Assembly: GCF_036287215.1 (NCBI RefSeq)
Contig: NZ_CP142860.1
Coordinates: 186,001 to 250,000 of the forward strand
Reading direction: 5' to 3'
DNA: 64,000 nucleotides
Origin: Caproiciproducens sp. CPB-2
GTDB lineage: Bacteria; Bacillota; Clostridia; Oscillospirales; Acutalibacteraceae
Shown piece by piece: positions 42,809 through 51,108 of the stretch; position 1 is the stretch's first letter, and each line of letters opens with the position of its first letter. The translations under genes and the position numbers were made by a program. The notes beneath the pieces are model-generated. The model worked only from the letters and a program-made list of their open reading frames with translations, was not told the DNA's origin and ran no database searches.

Positions 42809-42876
42809 CCTACAGTACTTCCGGTTGATTCTGCAACAAGCTTGCGTTTCACAGATTGAAATGGAATTGCTGTAGG
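42809..42876. repeat. palindromic interspersed repeat (copy 2)
   Basis: A 68-nt imperfect palindrome bounded by CCTACAG and CTGTAGG. Its left half (CCTACAGTACTTCCGGTTGA, then TTCTGCAACAAGCTTG) aligns with the left half of the repeat at 29700. It lies between the epimerase and oppA and would fold in the transcript. Confidence 0.6.
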
Positions 42877-42908
42877 CTGCCTGTTATGATAAAAGGACGG
42901 CCGGTGCC

Positions 42909-44003
42909 TTATTTACCGTCCTCTTTAAATGCGGGAACGGTCTGAATCCCAATACCGGGAAGGTCATTCATGACGATCCGGTTTTCCAGAAAATCCGGGC
43001 CGCCCTCAAACGGGTCGGTTCTGCACAGGGACGGTCCGTCCAGGTCGGCGCGGGTGATAATGCCCTTCGCCGCGGCAAGGTGCGCCGCCGCGCTGACAGC
43101 CAGCTTGCTTTCCAGCATGCAGCCGATCATGCACTCCACGCCGTAGGTCTCCGCGATCGCGCAGATTTTCAGAGCGCCGTAAATGCCCCCGGTTTTCATC
43201 AGCTTGATATTGATCAGGTCCGCCGCGCCCGTGCGGATGATCTCCACCGCGTCCTCGGCGGAAAACACGCTTTCGTCCGCCAGAATGGGGGTGGAAACAG
43301 CCTGCGTCACGGCGCGCATTCCGTTGAGGTCGTGCGCCTTCACCGGCTGCTCGCACAGCTCGATGTCCAGCCCGCGGTCCTCCATCGCGGTCAGGATGCG
43401 GACGGCTTCCTTGGCGGTCCAGCCCTGGTTTGCGTCCACGCGGATTTTCACGTCCTTGCCCACCGCTTCGCGGATGGCAGCGATGCGTTCAATATCCTTT
43501 ACGCCTTCCTTGCCGACCTTCGTCTTTAAAATGCGGTAGCCGCGCTTCACCGCGTCCACGCTGTCGCGCACCATCTCGCCGACCGGGTTGACGCTGATGG
43601 TCAGATCGGTCTCCAGCTCTTTGCGGTACCCGCCCAGAAGCCGGTAGAGCGGCGCTTTGTAGCGTTTTCCGTACAGGTCGTAAAGCGCCATGTCCACACA
43701 GGCCTTGGCGCTGGTGTTCTTCTGGATGCAGGAGTGCAGCTTCTCCATGATTCCGTCCATATTTTCGATTTCCATGCCCAGAATGGCCGGGCGGATAAAA
43801 TCGCGGACGGCGCAGACGACGGAGCCCTTCGTGTCGCCGGTAATCACCGCGGTCGGCGGCGCTTCGCCGTATCCGACTTCCCCGGTGTCGGCGGTAATTC
43901 TGACCACGATGTCCTCCACGTTTTCCACTGTGCGAAGAGCGGTTTTGAAGGGAGTTGCCAGCGGGATAAAAATCTCGCCGATCTCTATTTCCTTTATTTT
44001 CAA
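42909..44003 (-). CDS. dipeptide epimerase (L-Ala-D/L-Glu epimerase, YkfB-like)
   Basis: A 364-residue enolase-superfamily enzyme. Catalytic lysine is in YRILKTKVGKEG (K-x-K), metal ligands in RVDANQGW, ELCEQPV and ILADESVFS, and the second lysine in INIKLMKTGG. It matches the L-Ala-D/L-Glu epimerases, which convert the murein dipeptide for use by ordinary peptidases. First gene of the operon, starting 78 nt downstream of a strong -10 box. The start ATG 44003 follows GGAGGAGG at a long spacing. Confidence 0.93.
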   Translation of the reverse strand: MKIKEIEIGEIFIPLATPFKTALRTVENVEDIVVRITADTGEVGYGEAPPTAVITGDTKGSVVCAVRDFIRPAILGMEIENMDGIMEKLHSCIQKNTSAKACVDMALYDLYGKRYKAPLYRLLGGYRKELETDLTISVNPVGEMVRDSVDAVKRGYRILKTKVGKEGVKDIERIAAIREAVGKDVKIRVDANQGWTAKEAVRILTAMEDRGLDIELCEQPVKAHDLNGMRAVTQAVSTPILADESVFSAEDAVEIIRTGAADLINIKLMKTGGIYGALKICAIAETYGVECMIGCMLESKLAVSAAAHLAAAKGIITRADLDGPSLCRTDPFEGGPDFLENRIVMNDLPGIGIQTVPAFKEDGK

Positions 44004-44080
44004 GAAAGGGCCTCCTCCGGCATTCCATCATTTATTCTGAATAATGCAATTTTTCAATTATGAAAATTCATACATCGGTA

Positions 44081-44109
44081 ATTATATCACTGTAAGGCAT
44101 TTTTGTAAA
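44081..44109 (-). promoter_or_regulatory. sigma-A-type promoter of the muropeptide operon
   Basis: Minus strand TTTACA (44109-44104), 17-nt spacer, TATAAT (44086-44081). The expected start of transcription is near 44074, about 70 nt before the epimerase start codon. Confidence 0.78.
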
Positions 44110-44203
44110 GGTGAGAAAGGGAAAAAATGACGCCTGTAACGGGAGGAAATTCATTACAGCTTTGTTATCAAATCCGCCCGAAAACCCGTTTCCGGCCTGA
44201 AGA

Positions 44204-44971
44204 TCAGCATTCCGGCTGCAGGTCGTACAGCAGCTTGGTGATGTCCTGGATTGCCCTTTCAAAGAGCGGAACGTCCGTTTCGTTCGAACAGAAGCACGCC
44301 ACAAAGGGCTGGGGCGCGAACACGATTCCGACGTCGTGGGTAATGCCGCCGTCCTCGCCGGTCTTGTGCGCAATTTTGACTTTTCCCTTGAAATGAAACG
44401 GCATTTTTCCATTTAAGCGCTGGTTCGTCAATATGGAAATCATTTCCTGAGAGGCCTTCGGCGAAATCAGCTCCCCGCGGAACATCTTCTCGAGCAAAAG
44501 GCCGATTTCCTTTGCGCAGATCCTGTTTTCCCTGCCCGCCGCGGATGCTTCGGCGTCAAAAAGCAGGCGGTTGACGGTGGTGACGTTCAGGCCGAGGCCC
44601 CGCATGCGCCGGTTGATGTTTTTCATGCCGAATTTTTTGATCAGCAGGTTGGTGGCGGTGTTGTCGCTCAGAATGATCATTAAGGTATATAGGTCCTCCA
44701 GCGTCACTTCCAGGCCGGTGTGCATGTAGTTCAGCGCGCCGCAGGAGGGCAGCTTGTCTTCCTCCCGAATCCGGTAAAGCTCGTTTTTGTCGGCCGCGCC
44801 GGCTTCCAGCCGCGCGAAGACCTCCGCCAGCACGGGGATTTTGATGACGCTCGCGGCGATCATCGGCTCTTCGGAGCGAACCTCCCATTCCACGCCGGTC
44901 GTCAGATTTTTATAATAGAATCCGGTTTTGCCCGGGATCCCGTTCAGAATTTCAAGGATCTGTCCGTTCAT
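44204..44971 (-). CDS. class-A beta-lactamase-fold serine hydrolase (second copy)
   Basis: A 255-residue beta-lactamase2-family protein with SxxK in AASVIKIPVL, SDN in LSDNTATN and KTG in AHKTGEDGG. It lacks a signal peptide, like the related protein at 35134-35934, with which it shares length and motif spacing. It is upstream of the promoter of the muropeptide operon and so is probably a separate unit. It is more likely to act on wall peptides than on drugs, but this is inference. Confidence 0.82.
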   Translation of the reverse strand: MNGQILEILNGIPGKTGFYYKNLTTGVEWEVRSEEPMIAASVIKIPVLAEVFARLEAGAADKNELYRIREEDKLPSCGALNYMHTGLEVTLEDLYTLMIILSDNTATNLLIKKFGMKNINRRMRGLGLNVTTVNRLLFDAEASAAGRENRICAKEIGLLLEKMFRGELISPKASQEMISILTNQRLNGKMPFHFKGKVKIAHKTGEDGGITHDVGIVFAPQPFVACFCSNETDVPLFERAIQDITKLLYDLQPEC

Positions 44972-45353
44972 GTTTTCCGCTTCCCAACCCGTATTTTTTC
45001 CTCCCTATTATAGCTGTTTTCTCCGCCCGGCACAACAAAAATTTCGTCGGGAGGTATGCTTGGGCCGCGGAAAGGAGACGCGTTCCTGTTCAGGTCACAA
45101 AAACCGTCGCTTTCTTTGAATTTTCTTCCAGTTTTTATAAAAAATAACCAATATATTTTAGGGAATCGCCTGCGGTTTGGAGAAATCTGTGAAGAAATTT
45201 AATAGAAGAGAAAAGAAAATCATATGGATTTTTTCGGTTACGGCAGTTATACTATCCAATAGAACGATGCAAACGTCTTGAAATTTGTGCAATAGCACAA
45301 GAAATAAAGACTTTGCGAACAGAACAATCAAAAAGAAAGTAGGGGATTTTTCA
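44972..45353. promoter_or_regulatory. divergent control region upstream of mglB
   Basis: No gene is seen. TATACT near 45249 is a possible -10 with a poor -35, which would fit an activator-dependent promoter. TTGTGC-AATA-GCACAA (45285-45300) is a perfect 6-bp inverted repeat that may be an operator downstream of it. The mglB leader is about 100 nt long. Confidence 0.4.
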
Positions 45354-46439
45354 ATGAAGAAAATTGTTGCATTGATTCTGGCCACATTGATGATGGCCTC
45401 AGCAGCAGCAGGCTGCGCAAATGCACCGGCGGAAAGCAAAGCGGCGGAGAGCAAAGCAGCGGAGAGCGCGGCGGAAAGCAAAGCGGATGCGTCCGATGTG
45501 AACGTCGGCGTCTGCATCTACAAATTCGACGATACTTTCATGACGGGCGTCCGCAATAACATGACTGCTCAGTCAGATTCGTTAGGTGCGAAGCTCGACA
45601 TCGTGGATTCCCAGAACAAACAGCCGACCCAGAACGAGCAGGTCGATACCTTTATCACCAAGGGCGTTACGGCGCTCGCCGTCAACCCGGTTGACCGCAC
45701 CGCGGCCGCCCCGCTGGTAGAAAAAGCAAAAGCGGCAAGCCTTCCGATCGTGTTCCTGAATCGTGAGCCGGAAGCGGACGTCATGAAGAGCTACGACAAG
45801 GTTTGGTACGTAGGCGCAAAGGCGGAGCAGTCCGGCACAATGTCCGGCGAACTGATCGCCGATTACTTCAAGGCGAATAAAGACGCCGACAAGAACGGCG
45901 ACGGCAAAGTCCAGTATGTGATGCTGCAGGGCGAGCCGGGCCATCAGGACGCCACGCTGCGCACACAGTATTCCGTACAGGCGATTAAAGACGCGGGCTT
46001 CGAGCCGGTAAAACTGGCTGCCGATACCGCAATGTGGGATAAAGTAAAAGCGACCGATCTGATGAACACCTTCATTTCCTCCCAGGGCCTTGACAAGATC
46101 GAAGCCGTTCTCGCCAACAACGACGACATGGCTCTCGGCGCAATCGAAGCTCTGAAAGCACAGGGCTACAACAAGGGCGACAAATCCAAGTATATTCCGG
46201 TCGTCGGTGTTGACGCTACCGCTCCCGCACTGGAAGCAATGGCGGACGGCTCTCTGCTCGGCACCGTGCTGAACGACGGCGAGAACCAGGGCAAAGCGAC
46301 CGTGAACATCGCAGTTGCAGCCGCTCAGGGCAAAGAGATCAACAAAGAAACAGCCGGCTACGAAGTAACGGACGGCAAATATGTATGGATTCCTTATGTT
46401 AAGGTAACGGCTGAGAACTACAAAGATTTCCAGAAATAA
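45354..46439 (+). CDS. mglB: galactose/glucose ABC transporter binding lipoprotein MglB
   Basis: A 361-residue periplasmic-binding-protein type 1 lipoprotein. The lipobox is ASAAAGCAN (Cys about 21), followed by an Ala/Glu/Ser/Lys repeat linker (PAESKAAESKAAESAAESKA). Ligand-site features of MglB are present: YKFDDTFMTGVRNNM, NPVDRTAA, FLNREP, EPGHQDA, LANNDDMALGAIEAL, and VVGVDAT. The EF-like DKNGDGKVQY loop matches the calcium site of galactose-binding proteins. ATG 45354 follows GTAGGGG; the longer frame to 45285 adds no signal-like sequence. Confidence 0.93.
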   Translation: MKKIVALILATLMMASAAAGCANAPAESKAAESKAAESAAESKADASDVNVGVCIYKFDDTFMTGVRNNMTAQSDSLGAKLDIVDSQNKQPTQNEQVDTFITKGVTALAVNPVDRTAAAPLVEKAKAASLPIVFLNREPEADVMKSYDKVWYVGAKAEQSGTMSGELIADYFKANKDADKNGDGKVQYVMLQGEPGHQDATLRTQYSVQAIKDAGFEPVKLAADTAMWDKVKATDLMNTFISSQGLDKIEAVLANNDDMALGAIEALKAQGYNKGDKSKYIPVVGVDATAPALEAMADGSLLGTVLNDGENQGKATVNIAVAAAQGKEINKETAGYEVTDGKYVWIPYVKVTAENYKDFQK

Positions 46440-46485
46440 TTTCAACTAATTCTCGGCTGAATTAGTAGTTTCAGGGGTTACTGTT

Positions 46486-46532
46486 CAACGGGGAATGACG
46501 AAGCGGACGCTTTGCGTTCCCCGTTGATTTTA
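46486..46532 (+). terminator. attenuating terminator between mglB and mglA
   Basis: CAACGGGGAA (46486-46495) pairs with TTCCCCGTTG (46517-46526), followed by ATTTTAG. It would leave mglB mRNA in excess over mglA and mglC. Confidence 0.75.
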
Positions 46533-46552
46533 GCAAAAAGGAGGAATGGTGT

Positions 46553-48052
46553 ATGGGCGAATATGTGTTGGAGATGAAGAACATTACCAAAGTGTTTCCC
46601 GGCGTAAAGGCGCTGGACAACGTCAGTCTGAACGTGCGGCCGGGCAGCGTGCACGCGCTGATGGGCGAAAACGGTGCCGGGAAGTCCACCCTGATGAAAT
46701 GCCTTTTCGGAATCTACCAGGAAGACGACGGAGAGATCGTTTTGGACGGGAAAAGGGAAAATATTACAAGCTCAAAGCAGGCGCTCGATCTGGGCGTATC
46801 CATGATTCACCAGGAGCTGCACCCCATTCGTTTCAGGCCGGTTATGGAAAACATCTGGCTGGGGCGTTTCCCGATGAGAGGAATTGCGGTCGACCGCAGG
46901 GCCATGATCCGCAAAACCAGGGATCTTTTTAAGGAGATTGACCTGGACGTCAATCCGGAGGTACTCGCCGGCAGCCTTTCCGCTTCCAACCTGCAGCTGG
47001 TTGAGATTGCGAAAGCTGTCAGCTACAATTCGAAGATAATTATCATGGATGAACCGACATCATCCTTGACGGATAATGAAACGGAACATCTTTTTAAAAT
47101 TATACGTCAGCTGAAGGCCAAGGGCTGCGCCATCATCTACATATCGCATAAGATGGAGGAAATCCTGAAAATTGCGGACGAGGTCACCATCATGCGTGAC
47201 GGACAGGGTGTCGGCACATGGCCCTCCAGCGAGCTGACCACCGACCTGATCATCAGCAGAATGGTCGGCCGGGATATGACAAACCGCTTCCCCCCCAGGA
47301 CCCATACCCCGGGATCCGAGGTCGTATTCAAGGTCAGCGATCTGTGCTCCCCTCTTCCCAAATCGTTCCAGCATGTCAGCTTTGAGCTGCACAGGGGCGA
47401 AATCCTCGGAATCGGCGGTCTGGTCGGCGCGCAGCGCACCGAGCTGGTGGAGGCGCTGTTCGGGCTGAGAGCCATTGAATCCGGTACGGTGGAAAAGGAC
47501 GGCCAGGGATTCAAAGTAAAATCCGTGGCGGACGCGAAAAAACACGGAATCGCACTTTTAACGGAGGAACGCCGCGCAACGGGCGTGTTTGGAATCCTTT
47601 CCGTTCTGGACAATACGGTCATCGCCAGCCAGAAGGATTACGCGAAAAGCGGCGTGCTCCAGCAGGGCCGGCGGCAGAAAGCGGCGAAGGAAGCCAACCA
47701 GCAGCTGAACGTCAAGACCCCCACGCTGGAAACCCTGATGCAGAACCTGTCGGGCGGCAATCAGCAAAAGGTTCTGATCGCGCGCTGGCTGCTCACGCAT
47801 CCGGATATCCTGATTCTGGACGAACCGACCCGCGGGATCGACGTCGGCGCAAAATATGAAATCTATACGATTATGCTGGATTTGATCCGGCAGGGAAAAT
47901 CAATCATCATGATTTCTTCCGAAATGCCCGAGCTGTTGGGCATGTCTGACAGGGTTATGGTCATGTGCGAAGGCAGGGTTTCAGGAATGCTGAACCGTGA
48001 CGAAGCCAATCAGATCGAGGTTATGCGCCTGGCGACAAAATTCGTCCAGTAG
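46553..48052 (+). CDS. mglA: galactose ABC transporter ATPase MglA
   Basis: A 499-residue tandem ABC ATPase of the sugar (MglA/RbsA) type. The first half has Walker A GENGAGKSTLMK and Walker B IIIMDEPTSSLTD; the second has the degenerate A-loop region GGLVGAQRTELVEALFGLRA, signature LSGGNQQKVLIARWL and ILILDEPTRGIDVG. AAAAGGAGG precedes ATG 46553. Length is normal. It energises sugar uptake with MglC. Confidence 0.95.
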   Translation: MGEYVLEMKNITKVFPGVKALDNVSLNVRPGSVHALMGENGAGKSTLMKCLFGIYQEDDGEIVLDGKRENITSSKQALDLGVSMIHQELHPIRFRPVMENIWLGRFPMRGIAVDRRAMIRKTRDLFKEIDLDVNPEVLAGSLSASNLQLVEIAKAVSYNSKIIIMDEPTSSLTDNETEHLFKIIRQLKAKGCAIIYISHKMEEILKIADEVTIMRDGQGVGTWPSSELTTDLIISRMVGRDMTNRFPPRTHTPGSEVVFKVSDLCSPLPKSFQHVSFELHRGEILGIGGLVGAQRTELVEALFGLRAIESGTVEKDGQGFKVKSVADAKKHGIALLTEERRATGVFGILSVLDNTVIASQKDYAKSGVLQQGRRQKAAKEANQQLNVKTPTLETLMQNLSGGNQQKVLIARWLLTHPDILILDEPTRGIDVGAKYEIYTIMLDLIRQGKSIIMISSEMPELLGMSDRVMVMCEGRVSGMLNRDEANQIEVMRLATKFVQ

Positions 48053-48078
48053 TGTTAAAATTGAAAGTGAGGTTGCGT

Positions 48079-49302
48079 ATGATGCAAGGAGAGAAAGTCA
48101 TCCCCCGGCAAAAATTTGCCATCATTTACATAGTTGTCGGCCTTGTGGTTGCGGCTATCGGCGCCGTCCTGAAGCTTGCGGTCTATAACAAGAAAATGTA
48201 TGATATGCCTCTGATCCTGATCGGCATCGGCGTCATCCTGTGTATTTACGCGGGAATGCAGATGCTCAGCTCAGAGCGTCTGGGAGAGGTCGTGCTTTCG
48301 GGAAAAGCGGCAAAGACCTTCCTGACAAACAACGCGATTATCCTCGCGCTGCTGGCGCTGGTGGTCGTCATCATCTTTATTGAGCCCCGTTTCATGCAGA
48401 TCAAGGTTCTGCTCGATATCATGACGCAGTCGTCCACAAGGCTGATTATCGCCCTGGGCATCTGCTTTACCCTGCTGATTGCGGGCACCGACCTTTCCGC
48501 AGGCCGTATGGTCGGGCTTGCGGCGGTCATTTCCACATCGCTGATGCAGACGGAAACCTACGCGAACCGGTTTTATCCCAATCTTCCGCAGATCCCGGTG
48601 ATCGTTTCCATTGTCGCGGCAGTGGTGGCGTGTCTGCTGTTCGGCGTTTTAAACGGCTATCTGGTCGCCCGGTTCGACATGCATCCGTTTATCGCGACCC
48701 TGGCCGTACAGGTTATCATTTACGGCGCGTGTTCCCTGTACTTCGATTTGCCCCCGAACAATTCCCAGCCGATCGGCGGCATCCGCCCGGATTTTGCGGC
48801 GCTTGGCCAGACAAAGCTGTTCAAATCCTTTTTCGGCGGGTTCTCCGTGCTGATTCCGATTGCGCTTTTGACCACCTGTATTATCTGGTTCGTACTCAAT
48901 AAAACGGTGTTCGGCAAAAATGTCTATGCCATCGGCGGCAACCGCGAGGCGGCCATCGTTTCGGGCGTCAACGTATTTGCCACCATCATGTGTATCTTTA
49001 TTCTTGCCAGCGGCCTTTACGGCGTTGGCGGCGTACTGGAAGCGGCGAGAACCGCGGGAGCTACGAATAACTACGGCAACGGCTATGAGCTGGACGCCAT
49101 CGCGGCCTGTGTGGTCGGCGGCGTTTCGCTCAACGGCGGTGTCGGCAAGATCCGCGGGATTGTAACCGGCGTTTTGATCTTTACCGTTATTCAGTATGGC
49201 CTTCAGTTCATCAACGTAAGCCCGATGTGGCAGCAGATCATCAAGGGCATCATTATTGCCGTCGCTGTCGCAATCGATCTTTCCAAGTACAGAAAGAAAT
49301 GA
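48079..49302 (+). CDS. mglC: galactose ABC transporter permease MglC
   Basis: A 407-residue permease with around ten hydrophobic segments and the conserved LLIAGTDLSAGRMVGLAAVI, GVLNGYLVARFDMHPFIATL and VVGGVSLNGGVGKIRG motifs. GTGAGG just before tandem ATG codons at 48079/48082 supports this start; a GTG at 48052 overlapping the mglA stop is an alternative. A strong terminator follows. Confidence 0.93.
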   Translation: MMQGEKVIPRQKFAIIYIVVGLVVAAIGAVLKLAVYNKKMYDMPLILIGIGVILCIYAGMQMLSSERLGEVVLSGKAAKTFLTNNAIILALLALVVVIIFIEPRFMQIKVLLDIMTQSSTRLIIALGICFTLLIAGTDLSAGRMVGLAAVISTSLMQTETYANRFYPNLPQIPVIVSIVAAVVACLLFGVLNGYLVARFDMHPFIATLAVQVIIYGACSLYFDLPPNNSQPIGGIRPDFAALGQTKLFKSFFGGFSVLIPIALLTTCIIWFVLNKTVFGKNVYAIGGNREAAIVSGVNVFATIMCIFILASGLYGVGGVLEAARTAGATNNYGNGYELDAIAACVVGGVSLNGGVGKIRGIVTGVLIFTVIQYGLQFINVSPMWQQIIKGIIIAVAVAIDLSKYRKK

Positions 49303-49332
49303 TTTCTCCGTTTTTACGTCTCATACTATTCC

Positions 49333-49373
49333 CGCGAACGGCCCGTGCAGAAAAACTGCGCGGGCCGTTCGCG
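49333..49373. terminator. terminator after mglC
   Basis: CGCGAACGGCCCGTGCAG pairs with CTGCGCGGGCCGTTCGCG (one bulge) around AAAAA. It ends the mglBAC transcript, although the T run is short. Confidence 0.65.
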
Positions 49374-49385
49374 CTCAGTTATCGA

Positions 49386-49414
49386 TTGCACATCCGGCAA
49401 AAAAATGGTACAAT
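49386..49414 (+). promoter_or_regulatory. promoter of the YesN/YesM operon
   Basis: TTGCAC (49386-49391), 17-nt spacer, TACAAT (49409-49414). The expected transcription start is near 49421, 30 nt before the regulator start codon. Confidence 0.75.
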
Positions 49415-49450
49415 AGTCACAGTTACAGTACCGATTGGAGTGAAAATTTT

Positions 49451-51055
49451 ATGGCACTTTACCGTGTTCTTCTTGTGGATGACGAAGAAGAAATACGAGA
49501 AGGCATTATTCGCAAGATAGATTGGGCCCGCTTGGGGTACACCATTGTCGGCGACGCGGAAAACGGCCTGGAAGCCCTGGAGAAGGCGGAGCATCTTCAC
49601 CCGGACGTCGTCATGACGGACATTAAAATGCCGTTTATGGACGGGCTTGAGCTGGGGGAACGCCTGCGGGTGGTCCTGCCGTCGGCAAAGCTGATCATCT
49701 TTTCCGGGTTCGACGATTTCGAATACGCCCAGAAGGCGATCAAGATCAATGTGGCGGAATACGTCCTCAAACCGATCAATTCCAATGAGCTGACGGAAAC
49801 GCTGAAAAAGCTGAAGCAGCAGCTTGACCGGGAGTTCGCGGAAAAGCGCGACGTGGAAACGCTGCGCAGAAATTATATGGACAGCCTCCCCGTCATGCGG
49901 GAGCAGTTTTTGGTCGGCCTGATCGAGGGCCGGATTTCCGAGGAGCGGCTGCGCGCGCAGGTACCGCTTCTGCAGATCGACCTGACGGTGGCCGACCAGT
50001 GGGCGGTTGCGCTTGTCCGGGCGGATTCCGCGCCGAAGGCCGACGCGGCCCTTCACGGGGAAGAGGAGCTGATCCCGATCTCCCTGAAATGCACCGTGGA
50101 TGAAATTCTGGGGAATTACTGTGGATTTACGGGCTTTCTTTACTCCGACTGCGTTGCGGTCATTGCGGAGCTGAAGCCGGAAAGCGGCATCGATTCCCTG
50201 ATTAACGGAATGAACCAGGTGTGCAAGTCCGCTGAGCGGGTTCTCGGCGTGAAGGTCATGGCCGGGGTGGGCACGGTGTGTTCCACTTTGACGGAAATCC
50301 GCCATTCCTACCGGGAAGCGCAGAACGCGCTGGACTACAGCGCGGCCATGGGCTCCGGAAAGGCCATTTATATTGCGGATGTCGAGCCGGAAACCTCCGT
50401 CCGGCTCCAGTTCGACGAGCACGACGAGCGGGAAATCACCAACGCGATCAAGATGGGCTCCGAGCAGGAAATCGCCGACCGGATCAACGCGCTTTTCACG
50501 CGCTTTGAAACGCTGCTGCTTCCGCTCAGCCAGTATCAGATCTATGTCATGGAGATGATGACCTCCCTGCTGAAGGTCATGCACGCGTACGAACTGAGCA
50601 CGGAAGAAATTTTCGGCGTGGATTTCAATTACGTCAACACCATCGCGTCCCTGCATTCGCCGGCTGAGATGAAGCAGTGGTGCACGGATTCCTGTACCAA
50701 AATCAGCACGCTGATCAAGCGCGAGCGCGTGGATTCCACCAAGCTGCTTGCGCAGAACGCAAAGCAGTATATTGCGGGGCATTATCAGAACAGCGATCTT
50801 TCCGTGGAAAGCCTCTGCTCGTTTCTGCACGTCAGCCCCGCCTACTTTTCGACGGTCTTTAAGCGGGAGACCGGCATGAGCTTTGTCGCTTATCTGACGG
50901 AGGTGCGCCTGCAGGAGGCGGTCAACCTTCTGAATACCACCGGAGACAAAACTTATGTCATTGCGGGCAAGGTGGGTTATACCGAGCCGAACTATTTCAG
51001 CTATGTCTTTAAAAAGAAATTTGGTGTGTCGCCATCAAAATACAGAAGCAACTGA
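49451..51055 (+). CDS. YesN-type response regulator (receiver plus AraC HTH)
   Basis: A 534-residue regulator. The receiver domain (about 1-125) has VLLVDDEEEIREG, phospho-acceptor Asp in DVVMTDIKMPFMDG and the Lys in YVLKPINSNEL. The middle resembles the YesN-type linker domain, and the C-terminal AraC/XylS HTH (about 430-534) shows DLSVESLCSFLHVSPAYFST and GYTEPNYFSYVFKKKFGVSP. It lies between the mgl transporter and its cognate kinase, and probably activates mgl and neighbouring sugar genes. Start ATG 49451 follows GGAGTG. Confidence 0.92.
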   Translation: MALYRVLLVDDEEEIREGIIRKIDWARLGYTIVGDAENGLEALEKAEHLHPDVVMTDIKMPFMDGLELGERLRVVLPSAKLIIFSGFDDFEYAQKAIKINVAEYVLKPINSNELTETLKKLKQQLDREFAEKRDVETLRRNYMDSLPVMREQFLVGLIEGRISEERLRAQVPLLQIDLTVADQWAVALVRADSAPKADAALHGEEELIPISLKCTVDEILGNYCGFTGFLYSDCVAVIAELKPESGIDSLINGMNQVCKSAERVLGVKVMAGVGTVCSTLTEIRHSYREAQNALDYSAAMGSGKAIYIADVEPETSVRLQFDEHDEREITNAIKMGSEQEIADRINALFTRFETLLLPLSQYQIYVMEMMTSLLKVMHAYELSTEEIFGVDFNYVNTIASLHSPAEMKQWCTDSCTKISTLIKRERVDSTKLLAQNAKQYIAGHYQNSDLSVESLCSFLHVSPAYFSTVFKRETGMSFVAYLTEVRLQEAVNLLNTTGDKTYVIAGKVGYTEPNYFSYVFKKKFGVSPSKYRSN

Positions 51056-51108
51056 AGCGTAGGCGAAATGCCGCGCCGTTTTACGGCGGCGGGCCTGGAG
51101 TTGATACG

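Noticed and set aside
45285..45353. N-terminal extension of mglB
   Set aside because: It would put 23 non-signal residues ahead of a perfect lipoprotein signal; ATG 45354 is preferred.
49379..50830. 483-codon open frame antisense to the YesN regulator
   Set aside because: Low-complexity shadow of a clearly coding regulator on the other strand.
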